Below are positions 54,227 to 63,999 of a stretch of 64,000 nucleotides of DNA, one piece after another. The position numbers and the translations under genes were made by a program. This DNA comes from Terramyces sp. JEL0728 (Eukaryota > Chytridiomycota > Chytridiomycetes > Rhizophydiales > Terramycetaceae), in contig JADIIU010000069.1 of NCBI GenBank assembly GCA_027603945.1, forward strand, positions 1 to 64,000, written 5' to 3'. The notes beneath the pieces are model-generated. The model saw only the letters and a program-made list of their open reading frames with translations, searched no databases and was not told where the DNA came from. Position 1 is the stretch's first letter. Every line of letters begins with the position of its first letter.

Positions 54227-55612
54227 ATGCCTTGTTCAGTACCAACAGTAAATGTCTGTTTGCCATACACCAACTTCAAACTTGACTTTGACCGCCTATC
54301 AAAATTCTACAATTCTAGAGTCGGTGCTGACAACTGGCACTCGGTAATCAGAAACACAAGTTGGATGGATTTCCTTGGTTGTGATATCAACCCACAGTAT
54401 GCTTTGACATACAACTGTTTTACTGATATTTACGTTTTATCAAGCGACTGCAATCAACCGCAAAAGATTTGTGATTCAGTTTGCGAAACCTATGGAAAGT
54501 CAGTAAAGAGTGAATTGGAAGGATGTAAGCACGGATACCAGGAACAGATTGATTTTATGATGCAGGCGGAAAGTATCTGCAAGCAGCACAGTTCACCAAC
54601 AGATTGTCTTTCAGCTGTGCAAAGTGAATCTCAAATCCAGAATGTAATGAAAAGTACCATAGGCGGCAACCCTATGGACAAGATGGATCCACAGTATAGC
54701 ACCAGTTACCTTATTTATGGATCTATATTTGGCCTACTTGTTGTTGGTGCGCTGATTCTAGTTGCATTTAAATTACATCGAAAAACCGAAGAAATTGTTC
54801 TTACCCACAGAGCGTCCCGATTGTCCTTTTCGAGTTTGGCTTTCAGTACTTTTGAACGGCCAATCCTCGGCAAGTACTTTGAAGAAAGCGAGGAGATACC
54901 TTTGGAAGAAATTGAAATGCGAAAGAGTGCTGATTCTAGGATGTCTGCAGATCGGTTTCATAATATCCCACTTGATAGTGATGAGGAAGATGAAGCGCCT
55001 TTGGTAAAGAATACTCTGCTCCAACAGAATAATGCTGAATCAGCCCCAAATATCCAACAGCCATTCTCAAACACAATCGACAAGTCAGCAAAACCCCTCC
55101 AAGGATATCCTTCATACCCCACTTCATCTACTGATTACGAAACCAAACCTGCATTTGATCAATCTTACATTGCAGGTTCAGATTACCAGGGCAATGACAA
55201 CGAACTATCATTCCAAAAAGGAGACAAAATTCTATTTACAAAGATGGAAGAAAACGGAAATGGGGAAGCTATAAACACACGAACTTACAAGAAGGGAATT
55301 GCCAGTCTTGGTTTGATGTCCTTGGATTCGGTTAGAGAAGCGGATGCCCATTTAAATCCGCATAGGAATCTTACACTTGCACAAAATGATATATTCCGGA
55401 CTCATTCAACTCTACTAAGGAGCTTTTTGCTGAAGAATGTCGGGATTGGCAAACCTGAAATAACCGTACCGACAGTTAGTGAAAACGGGCCAGCATTTAC
55501 AACATTGCAGCCAGCATCCAGCCCTGCTGTTTCTGTCAAGGGAATGTTTAAAAATCCAGTTGACATTGATGGTGTTGGGACTGGAGAAACGTTGCTCAAC
55601 AAGACTTTTTGA
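54227..55612 (+). CDS. Single-pass membrane protein with cysteine-rich ectodomain and SH3-like tail
   Basis: 461 residues from the first ATG. Residues ~1-155 are cysteine-rich and presumably extracellular (FLGCD, YNCFTDIY, SDCNQPQKICDSVC, ICKQHSSPTDCL). One transmembrane helix follows (YLIYGSIFGLLVVGALILVAF), then a cytosolic tail with an acidic DSDEEDEAPL patch and a degenerate SH3-like segment (SDYQGNDNELSFQKGDKILF). Membrane-anchored SH3 proteins are common in chytrids and resemble osmosensor-type adaptors (inference). No signal peptide is visible, and the frame continues open upstream into the edge of the duplicated CRN segment, so the 5' end may be truncated or rearranged. Confidence 0.65.
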   Translation: MPCSVPTVNVCLPYTNFKLDFDRLSKFYNSRVGADNWHSVIRNTSWMDFLGCDINPQYALTYNCFTDIYVLSSDCNQPQKICDSVCETYGKSVKSELEGCKHGYQEQIDFMMQAESICKQHSSPTDCLSAVQSESQIQNVMKSTIGGNPMDKMDPQYSTSYLIYGSIFGLLVVGALILVAFKLHRKTEEIVLTHRASRLSFSSLAFSTFERPILGKYFEESEEIPLEEIEMRKSADSRMSADRFHNIPLDSDEEDEAPLVKNTLLQQNNAESAPNIQQPFSNTIDKSAKPLQGYPSYPTSSTDYETKPAFDQSYIAGSDYQGNDNELSFQKGDKILFTKMEENGNGEAINTRTYKKGIASLGLMSLDSVREADAHLNPHRNLTLAQNDIFRTHSTLLRSFLLKNVGIGKPEITVPTVSENGPAFTTLQPASSPAVSVKGMFKNPVDIDGVGTGETLLNKTF

Positions 55613-55982
55613 ATAAATTTAGTTGATTTTATTCAATGTTCCACTGAGCATGATCTGAATGCTATTGAATACCCAGAGGACGTTTAATTATACCAGTGGA
55701 GTTTTCTAATTTCGTTGGTTATTCAAACGCCTGAGAAAAAGGTTTAATTAATATTCAATATCTTGTGGAATAGAACCACCTTTATTTTCTATAAACTCTT
55801 TCACCATGTTTTTATAATGTACTTTGTTAATTTGCATTTAGAATTAAAGAATATTTTTAAATAAAAGTTTAAGAAAAAAGACACTACCTTTCTTTCCATT
55901 AGACTCGATATTGTTCTCATGATTCTCTATCAATTTGTTCAAGACCTATATCAAAAGAATCATCGTCATCATAATAATTTAT
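55613..55982. other. AT-rich intergenic region, possible CRN gene remnants
   Basis: 370 bp between the SH3-like membrane protein gene and CRN-B, both ending here. The minus strand has short coding-like stretches (an acidic YDDDDSFDIG-like stretch near 55970, and an ENKGGSIPQDIEY-like stretch near 55770) broken by stops, perhaps the decayed 3' part of a longer CRN gene. Otherwise AT-rich without recognisable signals. Confidence 0.35.
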
Positions 55983-56924
55983 TCAATATTGTTCATTTAA
56001 CTTTTCAATTGAAGGATTAGGTGTTGGAGTGGGTGTGCATGCTTCGAAACAACATTTTACAATATAGTACAGGAATTGGTAGATGGGCAAGATTTGATCT
56101 TCTCTATAAGAACGAATATTGAGCAAAAAATCGTTAGAGCGCCATAGCTTTCCATCTTCATCAATATAAATGAATTTCCAAGTGGTTGCATTTGAAAGCA
56201 CTCCCCAAACACTGCACTTTTTCTTGTTGGCATCCTTTCTTGACTTGTACAGTGTTGCAGTTTCTGCCACGCATTGCCATAAGTCTTTCTCGCCAAACTC
56301 TGTTCTGGCTTCGAAGGCAATCAAATGCAATTCCCGCGGAGGTGTATTGTCAAAGATATCAAAATCCTTTCCAAATCCTATGGTGTAGTCTGTTTTTCCG
56401 TTGAGTTTGCGTTTCTTTTGTCCTTTGGTTTCAACCGACATTTCTATTTCAGGGAAAATGCGAAGTATATTGTTGAATTCAGGAAAGAGCACAATATCAC
56501 TGAGAAATAAATTTAGAAATATACGCCGTCCAGCTTCATTATGCATATGAAAAGCCTTTGATACATTTTCAAAAGCTTCTTTAAATCCAGCGGAAGGAAC
56601 AACAGTGTTATCCAATTCTGTAATATATGATGTCCACTCCCGGTATTTTGTATTGATTCCGGTAACATTTGCTATCCATTCTGCATCAGCTTCACCAAAT
56701 GATTTTGAAATCAGTTCTGGTGTATTTTATTTGTCGACTTGACCTTGCCAGAACTTCTGTTGACCTTGAAGTATTGCAAGTAGTTTATTGAGACCCTTCA
56801 GTTCAATTTCATCGTCGTCACTTAAAGTTCCTTTTTGTTCCTTCCTCAGGAGTTTGGTTTCTTTCTTTATCAGCTCTTTGATTTCCTGTTGTACTGCTTC
56901 AAGGCCGTCATAATTCCTACTCAT
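55983..56924 (-). pseudogene. Crinkler-like protein with nuclease-like domain, one in-frame stop (CRN-B)
   Basis: A single frame of 314 codons from ATG 56924 to the stop at 55983, interrupted by one TAA at 56727-56729. The N-terminal part is a charged coiled region (LEAVQQEIKELIKKETKLL, LSDDDEIELKGLNKLL) ending FWQGQV, typical of linkers in Crinkler/REase effectors of chytrids and oomycetes. The C-terminal part has DFDIF, LIAFEAR and a downstream Gln, compatible with a PD-(D/E)xK fold. The stop could be a nonsense mutation or lie in a 27-nt GT-AG intron, but that candidate lacks the usual branch motif. Effector role is inference. Confidence 0.55.
56011..56405. repeat. 395-bp duplicated segment, copy B
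   Basis: Partner of 53672-54066, offset 2339 bp, direct orientation, no gaps. This copy is embedded in the longer CRN-B frame and is probably the source. Confidence 0.9.
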
Positions 56925-57293
56925 TTCGATCGAAAGTGAAATTTTTTGGTGGCAAAATTAAATGTGAAAGGAACAATACTAGGGAGGATGAGAGAAGGTG
57001 GGAGTTGCCCAGTACCTAGTTTTTAGTAGAAACTAACGTTTTCGGATATTTCACAAATACACTTGCTCCGATTACGTTAAAATCTATAGACAATGTATAG
57101 CGGTAGATACTGGGCAACTGTAATCTAGTATGGCTTGAAATAATTGTAAAAGAAATGAGAGAGGAGATGGTGGTGCGCAAAGCAGTTTATTAATCATGTA
57201 TGGTACACCTCTATTCATCGGTGTACGAATGGGTATAAACAAACCCATTGTCATTGTGCCATTCATTGTTGGTAATGGTGTAATATTCTTCCT
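56925..57293. other. Intergenic region before the class A GPCR array
   Basis: 369 bp separating divergent CRN-B and GPCR-1. No conserved frame, tRNA or repeat recognised; an interrupted inverted similarity, GATACTGGGCAACT near 57106 and AGTTGCCCAGTACC near 57003, is the only notable structure. Confidence 0.4.
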
Positions 57294-58301
57294 ATGGTGT
57301 CAGGAGATAATCTTTCGATTCAGACTCAACCTGGATATAATCTTTCTTTGCCCCCAGGATCTCAAATATGGATGGGAACTATGTTCATGGCAACTTGTGT
57401 CGGCGCTATTGGGTCAATTACCGTAATCGTGTCCACGCTTCGACAACATATAAACGCAAGCACTGTACTACTTTTATCGCTATCTATTGCTGATTTTCTG
57501 TATACCCTCCAAACACTGGTTATCACTGCTGCAAATTTGTCTGCGGGAAAATGGATAGTTGGAAAATCAGGAGGAGAGATAAATTATATGATTACAATGA
57601 TCTGTGTGCTAGCATCTGGGATGGGGCTGGCCTTGATTACAATTGAGCGGTATATCACAGTATTTTATCAATTACCGTTGACCAAACCAAGAGCAATCCT
57701 GTGGGTCTCCGTTGCATGGATTATCAGTATTCTCACCACGCTGCTACCTACCTTTTCAGGTTCGCTGGATAAAGTGCTAGTTATCAGCCCCTCGCTCATG
57801 TACTGTTCATTTGACTGGACAAATCACGAGCCAATAGTGCTAGGATCTGTAATCACAGTACTTGCTATATTCGCGATAAATTTATCAATTATTTTATTTG
57901 GCTATTATCGAATCGTTACCTTCTACATCCAACAAAAGAAAAGGTCAAACAAGACAAGAACGTTGAATGAAAGAGAAAGATTATTAATCAAGAAAGCACT
58001 AATAATATGCACAACATTCATTGTTTGCTGGACACCTATTGCTTCCACAATTATATACCAAGAAATCACCCAGGACATGCTGGGAATTAATTCTGATTCG
58101 TTTACAATATTTCTAACTTTGGTTAATTCCATCGTGAATCCATTTTTATTGATTGCGCATGACGGTAGGATCAAACAAAATGTTTTTGTTTTCTTGCACA
58201 TACCGCTTGAAGGATTGCATATCCAGATGGACACCAATTTGAAAAGCGGCACATTTGCAAACGAACTGGACCAGAGCGAATTGGGACAGACGGCTCGTTA
58301 A
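57294..58301 (+). CDS. Rhodopsin-family (class A) GPCR 1
   Basis: 335-residue seven-helix receptor with class A landmarks: LSIADFLY in TM2, IERY (DRY variant) at the end of TM3, the TM4 Trp in SVAWIISI, GYYRIV in TM5, CWTP in TM6 and NSIVNPFLLI (NPxxY variant) in TM7, then RIKQNV as helix 8. The N-terminus is short with NLS sites (PGYNLSL). The ECL2 cysteine is present (YCSF) but the TM3 partner position is Gly (GKSGGEINY). The C-terminal tail is longer than in the other five. Intronless; ligand and G-protein coupling unknown. Confidence 0.88.
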   Translation: MVSGDNLSIQTQPGYNLSLPPGSQIWMGTMFMATCVGAIGSITVIVSTLRQHINASTVLLLSLSIADFLYTLQTLVITAANLSAGKWIVGKSGGEINYMITMICVLASGMGLALITIERYITVFYQLPLTKPRAILWVSVAWIISILTTLLPTFSGSLDKVLVISPSLMYCSFDWTNHEPIVLGSVITVLAIFAINLSIILFGYYRIVTFYIQQKKRSNKTRTLNERERLLIKKALIICTTFIVCWTPIASTIIYQEITQDMLGINSDSFTIFLTLVNSIVNPFLLIAHDGRIKQNVFVFLHIPLEGLHIQMDTNLKSGTFANELDQSELGQTAR

Positions 58302-58396
58302 TATGGTATCAAAAGTAGGTTGATTTGGAACATTGACAGCCAGTAGCCATTGTCTGTAATTAACAATGAAACGTAACTGAAAATAGTTTTCAATAA

Positions 58397-59326
58397 ATGT
58401 ATAACGAAAGCTTGGGATACCAGTTTCAATCCGGATACGATTTATCCATACCAGCAGACGCGAAAATATGGATGAGCATACTATTCATGTCAGCGTGTAT
58501 TGGTGCAATAGGTTCCTCAATTGTAATAATCGCAACCATCAGACAGCAAATAAATGCAAGCACAGTCCTATTGTTATCTTTATCAATTGCAGATTTTATT
58601 TATACCACACAAAACTTAGTCTATGTTATCGGGAATTTGTATGCAGGAATGTGGGCTTTTGACATGCTAGGAGCCAAACTCAACTACTTTATTACAATGG
58701 TGGCTGTCGTTGGATCAGGAGCCAGTCTTTCGTTGATTACACTGGAAAGGTATTTCGCAGTGTTTTTTCACACTTCATTGACGAAATCTAGAGCAATTAC
58801 GTGGACAAGCATTACGTGGATACTCACCTTGATTGTAGCTGTGATTCCATTTTTAATTGGAGATGTGGAAGAAACACTGTCAGTTAGTTCTTCGCGAATT
58901 TACTGCTCATATTCCTGGAACAATCCAAGTGAAAAAGTACTAGGATGCACATTGATGGTTCTATCAGTACTGGGAATTAACGTGCTAATAATAACCTTTG
59001 GGTATTACCGAATAGTTTCATTTTATTTGCAGGAAAGGAAGCTAAGTAAAAAGAAGAGGAGTTTTAGCGAAAAGGAGAAAATACTAATGAAAAAAGCATT
59101 TATTATTTGCTTTGTCTTTCTAGCTTGCTGGATGCCAATAGCGGTTGCAATAGTATACCAAGCAATCACCAAACGATCAGTCGGCGTGAACATTGATTCG
59201 TTTACAGTAATATTGACAATAGTGAATTCAATATTGAATCCATTCTTACTGATAGGGCTGGATGTGAGGATTAAACAAAATGTATACTTGTTGCTTAATA
59301 TACCGTTTGAAGTAGCTGATGACTAA
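58397..59326 (+). CDS. Rhodopsin-family (class A) GPCR 2
   Basis: 309 residues. LSIADFIY (TM2), LERY (TM3), TSITWILTL (TM4), GYYRIVSFY (TM5), CWMP (TM6), NSILNPFLLI (TM7), RIKQNV (helix 8). The N-terminal FQSGYDLSIPADAKIWM recurs in most members of the array. TM3 has Ala where the disulfide Cys would be (DMLGAKLNY), while ECL2 keeps YCSY. Intronless, 95 bp after GPCR 1. Confidence 0.88.
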   Translation: MYNESLGYQFQSGYDLSIPADAKIWMSILFMSACIGAIGSSIVIIATIRQQINASTVLLLSLSIADFIYTTQNLVYVIGNLYAGMWAFDMLGAKLNYFITMVAVVGSGASLSLITLERYFAVFFHTSLTKSRAITWTSITWILTLIVAVIPFLIGDVEETLSVSSSRIYCSYSWNNPSEKVLGCTLMVLSVLGINVLIITFGYYRIVSFYLQERKLSKKKRSFSEKEKILMKKAFIICFVFLACWMPIAVAIVYQAITKRSVGVNIDSFTVILTIVNSILNPFLLIGLDVRIKQNVYLLLNIPFEVADD

Positions 59327-59608
59327 TATAGACTTCGCATATTGACATGGATTCTAGTATGAAATCAGCAGAAGTATTCTCTGACCTTGGAGCTAGTCAG
59401 TCAGTAATTAACTTGCAATAATCAAGTGAGATGACAATTTAATATACTATTTCGAATTCGGCTGGGCACGAGACTTTCCGTGTTATCAGTACGTGTCACA
59501 AAGATATGGCTCAAAACACTCTTCCAGTTGCTATATCTTTATTAAATCCATCTGGTCATTTTCCCAGTTTGCGAAAAAAGTGTAGATGTCACCCTTTCAT
59601 TTTTTAGA

Positions 59609-60541
59609 ATGACATCCGTTGAAACGATGCTTACTCAATTCCAACCTGGAGCAAGTCTACAGATACAACCAGAATCACTAATATGGGGATGCGTGTGGTA
59701 TATGTTTACTTGCGTTGGAGTATTTGGGTCATCGCTTGTTATTATATCCACGGTAAGAAATCCCAGCAATTCCAGCACGATTTTGTTATTATCACTTTCA
59801 ATCGCAGATTTCATATATTCAGCGCTAAATCTTATTCTGGGAATTGGAAATGTTTACTCTAAACATTTTTCTTATGGAAAGGTGGGATGCAAATTCAATT
59901 ATTTCATTGCTTTGTTTGCAGCTATATGTTCAGGAATGAGTCTCGTGCTCATTACTTTCGAGAGATATTTGGCTATATTCTGGCAAAAGTCGTTGACAAA
60001 GCGCCAGGCTTGTGTATTGGTTATTGCAACATGGGTATCAAGCGCGTTAGTAACGCTTATACCGGCATTTTCTGGCAAGTTTGAAGAAGCCCTAGCACTG
60101 GGTCCCACCAAAATGTACTGCTCGCTGGCATTTACGAATCATGAACCGGTAGTGTTCCTTTCTGTCATTCTGGTCCTATCAATCCTTGGAATCAATGTAA
60201 ACATTCTAACTATCGGATACTACAAGATTGTTACATTTTATATACAGCAGAATAACCAAACAAAGGGAAAGAAGCGATTTAGCGAGAGAGAAAGGGGGCT
60301 TATCAAGAAAGCAGTGGTTATATGTTTTTCATATATATTTTGCTGGACTCCGTTAGCTGTCGCAATCATTTATCAGGAAATCACGCAGAAACCAGTTAGT
60401 ATCGCAATAGACGGATTCACCTGTCTAATCAGCATACTAAATTCCGCAGCCAATCCTTATTTACTTATTGCTATGGATGTTAGGATGAAGCAAAATGTCT
60501 ATTCTCTCTTGAATATTCAATATCAGGTAATAAAAGGCTGA
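59609..60541 (+). CDS. Rhodopsin-family (class A) GPCR 3
   Basis: 310 residues. LSIADFIY, FERY, IATWVSSAL, GYYKIVTFY, CWTP and a TM7 reading NSAANPYLLI, which is the canonical NPxxY start. TM3 carries the disulfide cysteine (GKVGCKFNY) paired with ECL2 YCSL, unlike four of the six paralogues. The basic ICL3 (NNQTKGKKRFSERERG) suits G-protein contact. The 282-bp gap upstream is the largest within the array. Confidence 0.88.
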   Translation: MTSVETMLTQFQPGASLQIQPESLIWGCVWYMFTCVGVFGSSLVIISTVRNPSNSSTILLLSLSIADFIYSALNLILGIGNVYSKHFSYGKVGCKFNYFIALFAAICSGMSLVLITFERYLAIFWQKSLTKRQACVLVIATWVSSALVTLIPAFSGKFEEALALGPTKMYCSLAFTNHEPVVFLSVILVLSILGINVNILTIGYYKIVTFYIQQNNQTKGKKRFSERERGLIKKAVVICFSYIFCWTPLAVAIIYQEITQKPVSIAIDGFTCLISILNSAANPYLLIAMDVRMKQNVYSLLNIQYQVIKG

Positions 60542-60859
60542 GTCTAGGGCTCCTCTACTGCAATGAAGGATGCAAGCAATTCCATAGCCGGGGTGGAAGG
60601 AACAGATATCAGTCAACAAAATGACATGCAAAAGATTAGTAGTAGCGCACGCTAATTTCATGACGAATCAGATGTACAATTATTAATAAACAAGTAAACG
60701 TACATTATTTGTAATTACAATGTGCTGCCATCCAACGCAATTTATCCCATTGGTCAAATATCTATTTATCAAAGAATACAATGTGCATGCTGAAAATACA
60801 CAATACTGGTATTGTTTTTCAGTGCGTTGAGGAAAATCAACAATGTGTTTTCACATTTA

Positions 60860-61786
60860 ATGTCAGGCACAATAACAACTCAACTTTTACTCGACAGCAA
60901 TAATATATATGATGCTGAAATAGAAATATGGATGTCTATAATATTTATGACCAGCTGCATTGGATGTGTAGGTTCGATCCTCGTGTTTGCATCCACGCTG
61001 AGAAACAAGATTGAAAACAGCATGTTGCTTACACTATCACTATGTATGGCAGACTTTATTTACACAGCCAATGTACTCTTCTTTATCACTGCGGAGCTAT
61101 ATTACGACCATTTTCCATTCTCCAAAACCGGATGCGAAATCAATTATTTCATTGCAATGTATTCCTCGATCAGTTCCGGGAAAAGCCTGCTATTTATTAT
61201 GATTGAGCGGTACATGTTGATATTTTACAATATCGAATATTCAACTCGGTTTTTTACAGTTGCCCTGTCAATTATTTGGGTAGCACCATTCATTTTTACA
61301 ATGCTGCCAATTTTCACTGGCGAACTGGAAAGTACACTTGCATTAGGGCCGTCAAAGACCTACTGCTCATTTGCGTTTACCATTCATGAGCCATTGGTAT
61401 TAACTTCAATAATATTTGTTCTCGCCATCCTTGGCCTCACAGTAACCCTACTGTTCTTTGGATATTACCGTATCGTTTATTTTTACATCAAGAACAATCA
61501 AAAGACAAAGCAAAAGAAAGGACTGAGCAGCCGTGAATTGGAGTTGATCAAAAAAGCACTGGTTATCTGTCTTACGTTTTTTGTTTGCTGGAGTCCTATG
61601 GCAGTTACAATCGCATATCAGGAAATCACCCAGAATTTAATCAGTGCAAGGACTGACATTATTGTTGGATTGATATGCTGTTTAAATTCGGTGTTGAATC
61701 CGTTCCTGGTTATTGCTTTCGATAGTCGGATCAAACAGAATGTCTTTTACACCTTGGGAATTCACTATCAGGCAAACATTGACTAA
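60860..61786 (+). CDS. Rhodopsin-family (class A) GPCR 4
   Basis: 308 residues from the first ATG (MSGTITTQLLLDSNN); upstream in-frame codons lack an ATG. LSLCMADFIY, IERY, LSIIWVAPF, GYYRIVYFY, CWSP and NSVLNPFLVI mark the helices. Both disulfide cysteines are present (SKTGCEINY and YCSF). The most diverged member at the N-terminus, lacking the FQ-x-G motif but keeping IEIWMS before TM1. Intronless. Confidence 0.87.
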   Translation: MSGTITTQLLLDSNNIYDAEIEIWMSIIFMTSCIGCVGSILVFASTLRNKIENSMLLTLSLCMADFIYTANVLFFITAELYYDHFPFSKTGCEINYFIAMYSSISSGKSLLFIMIERYMLIFYNIEYSTRFFTVALSIIWVAPFIFTMLPIFTGELESTLALGPSKTYCSFAFTIHEPLVLTSIIFVLAILGLTVTLLFFGYYRIVYFYIKNNQKTKQKKGLSSRELELIKKALVICLTFFVCWSPMAVTIAYQEITQNLISARTDIIVGLICCLNSVLNPFLVIAFDSRIKQNVFYTLGIHYQANID

Positions 61787-61962
61787 TATTAGACTAATCA
61801 AGAGAGCGATATCCGTTCACTGGAAGGGATCGAAACAAGCCAGCTGACTGTTGGCAACCTCAAACGATGGAGAACATAAACCGCTGAATCGCCAGTAATA
61901 TACATTAAATAAACACGAGATAATTGGAAATTTCGCAGTGATTCGACTACCATGATCAAACA

Positions 61963-62940
61963 ATGGCGATTATCCTTTTTTTCCAAATGGACAGTATCAA
62001 TGTACAGTTCCAACAAGGATACGATTTATCACTGTCCGCAAATGTCAAAATATGGATGGCTTTACTTTTCATGTTTTCGTGCATTGGATTCTTGGGATCA
62101 CTGTTAGTAATTGTTTCGAATTGCAGGCAGAATATCAACGCGTATATCATATTATACCTATCTCTGTCACTAGCAGACTTATTGTACACGTTTCAAACTA
62201 TTATTGTAATCGTTGCTAATCTGATACATGGAAGATGGGCACTGGGGAAAATAGGTGCGATATTGAATTATACAATTACTATATCATCAATAATCGGATC
62301 TGGGACTAGTCTAGTATTAATAACAATTGACAGGTATGCAACTATTATCAATCAAATTTCAATCACCAAAAGAACAACACTGACATGGGTTTCAATAACA
62401 TGGGTGGTTAGTGTTATACTGCCGCTGGTGCCTGCATTTTCAGATAAGTTTGAAGAGCTGATATCAATCAGTGCCTCCAAAATATATTGCTCATTCAATT
62501 TCACTGACCATCAACCAATCGTATTGGCATGCGTAGTCTCAATGTTGCTAATGCTTGGAATCTATGTGCTAACAATCAATATATTATACTATCAAATAGT
62601 CAAATCTTTGTTGAAACCGGCAAATTTGTCACGACTGCAGCTGGAGAGGGACAAGGAACGGATAAAGAAAGCGTTGGTAATATGCTTGACCTTTATTGTC
62701 TGCTGGTCCCCAGTCGCTGTATCTATAGTATATCAAGAAATCACTCAAATACCCGTTGGGGGAAACTTGGATGCATTTTGTGGATTGATGACTGTTGCAA
62801 ATTCAGTGCTGAATCCGTTTATTTTGCTCAAATTAGATACTCGGATCAAACAAAACGTGTACAACTTTTTAAACATACCACTGGAAGCAAAAGCGATCGG
62901 CAAATCCGTGTCTGCTTTGGAACTTGATCGTGCTATCTGA
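61963..62940 (+). CDS. Rhodopsin-family (class A) GPCR 5
   Basis: 325 residues (317 from the second Met, MDSINVQFQQGYDL). LSLADLLY, a full DRY motif (TIDRYATI), VSITWVVSV, CWSP, NSVLNPFILL and RIKQNVY. TM5 ends YYQIVK rather than YYRIV. TM3 has Ala at the disulfide position (GKIGAILNY), with ECL2 YCSF retained. Intronless, same orientation as neighbours. Confidence 0.88.
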   Translation: MAIILFFQMDSINVQFQQGYDLSLSANVKIWMALLFMFSCIGFLGSLLVIVSNCRQNINAYIILYLSLSLADLLYTFQTIIVIVANLIHGRWALGKIGAILNYTITISSIIGSGTSLVLITIDRYATIINQISITKRTTLTWVSITWVVSVILPLVPAFSDKFEELISISASKIYCSFNFTDHQPIVLACVVSMLLMLGIYVLTINILYYQIVKSLLKPANLSRLQLERDKERIKKALVICLTFIVCWSPVAVSIVYQEITQIPVGGNLDAFCGLMTVANSVLNPFILLKLDTRIKQNVYNFLNIPLEAKAIGKSVSALELDRAI

Positions 62941-63075
62941 AAATGTACTCGCGACGATTATGAAAAAACCACTTGTACAAATAATAAATTACCATTTCTA
63001 GTTTATTTGGAGAAATAACTTTTGCGTCTCGGACAGCATAGCAATTATGTCATCCCAATAAAATCATCTTTTTAA

Positions 63076-63999
63076 ATGGAAACCCATAGCGTAAGCTCAC
63101 AATTTCAGTCGGGACATGATCTCGCATTAACACCAGTAATGAAAATATGGTCGAGTGTCATTTTCATGTATACTTGCTTGGGTGAAATCGGTTCACTCCT
63201 GGTAATATTATCTACATTGCAGCAACGAATAAATGCAAGCACACTGGTTTTGTTGTCGCTGTCTATTGCGGATTGGTTATATACTACGCAGTCCCTGGTG
63301 ATTACAATTAGTAATCTGTCGACTGGTAGATGGGCATTTGGAATGATTGGAACAAAGATTATATTTTTCATAGAATTAATATGTATATTATGTTCAGGGA
63401 CGAGTATAGTGTTGATCACAGTGGAAAGATACGTGGCAATATTTCACAAGAAAACCCTAACGAAAAGCATTGCAGTAAATCTAGTAATATTCACATGGAC
63501 ACTAAGCGTATTTGTTTCATTTATTCCTCTTATTTCTGGATCCTTTGAAAATGCAATTTCAATCAGTACCGCCAAACTATTTTGCTCATTCAACTTTACC
63601 AGCCATAACCCTGTCGTACTGGCAATCGTATTCTCGACCCTTTGCTTCCTCGGCATATACATTCAAATAATCATGTTTGTGTATTATCGCATAGTTTCAT
63701 TTTACCTGGAACAGACATCTTCCAAGTCAAAGAAATTCAACAGCAGAGAAAAAGAGCTTATTAAGAAAGCACTGATAATATGCCTTACTTTTATACTCTG
63801 CTGGATTCCGATATCGTGTGCTATAGTGTACTCTGAAGTCACAACGCTGCCTGTTGGCCCGCATACAGACGCTATTACCGCGTTTTTAATGATTACAAAT
63901 TCAGTTGTAAACCCATATCTACTAATAATTCTGGACGCAAGGATAAAGCAAAATGTGTTCAACTTGCTAAACATCCCATACAATGTAAGGCAGAATTAA
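63076..63999 (+). CDS. Rhodopsin-family (class A) GPCR 6
   Basis: 307 residues, complete with its TAA one base before the window end. LSIADWLY, VERY, FTWTLSVF, YYRIVSFY, CWIP, NSVVNPYLLI and RIKQNVF. N-terminal FQSGHDLALTPVMKIW matches the array motif. The TM3 disulfide position is Thr (GMIGTKIIF) and ECL2 has FCSF. The array probably continues downstream. Confidence 0.88.
   Translation: METHSVSSQFQSGHDLALTPVMKIWSSVIFMYTCLGEIGSLLVILSTLQQRINASTLVLLSLSIADWLYTTQSLVITISNLSTGRWAFGMIGTKIIFFIELICILCSGTSIVLITVERYVAIFHKKTLTKSIAVNLVIFTWTLSVFVSFIPLISGSFENAISISTAKLFCSFNFTSHNPVVLAIVFSTLCFLGIYIQIIMFVYYRIVSFYLEQTSSKSKKFNSREKELIKKALIICLTFILCWIPISCAIVYSEVTTLPVGPHTDAITAFLMITNSVVNPYLLIILDARIKQNVFNLLNIPYNVRQN

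Noticed and set aside
56700..56730. 27-nt intron removing the in-frame stop of CRN-B
   Set aside because: The donor is GTC and there is no CTAAY-like branch site, unlike the short introns placed here, so a nonsense codon is at least as likely.
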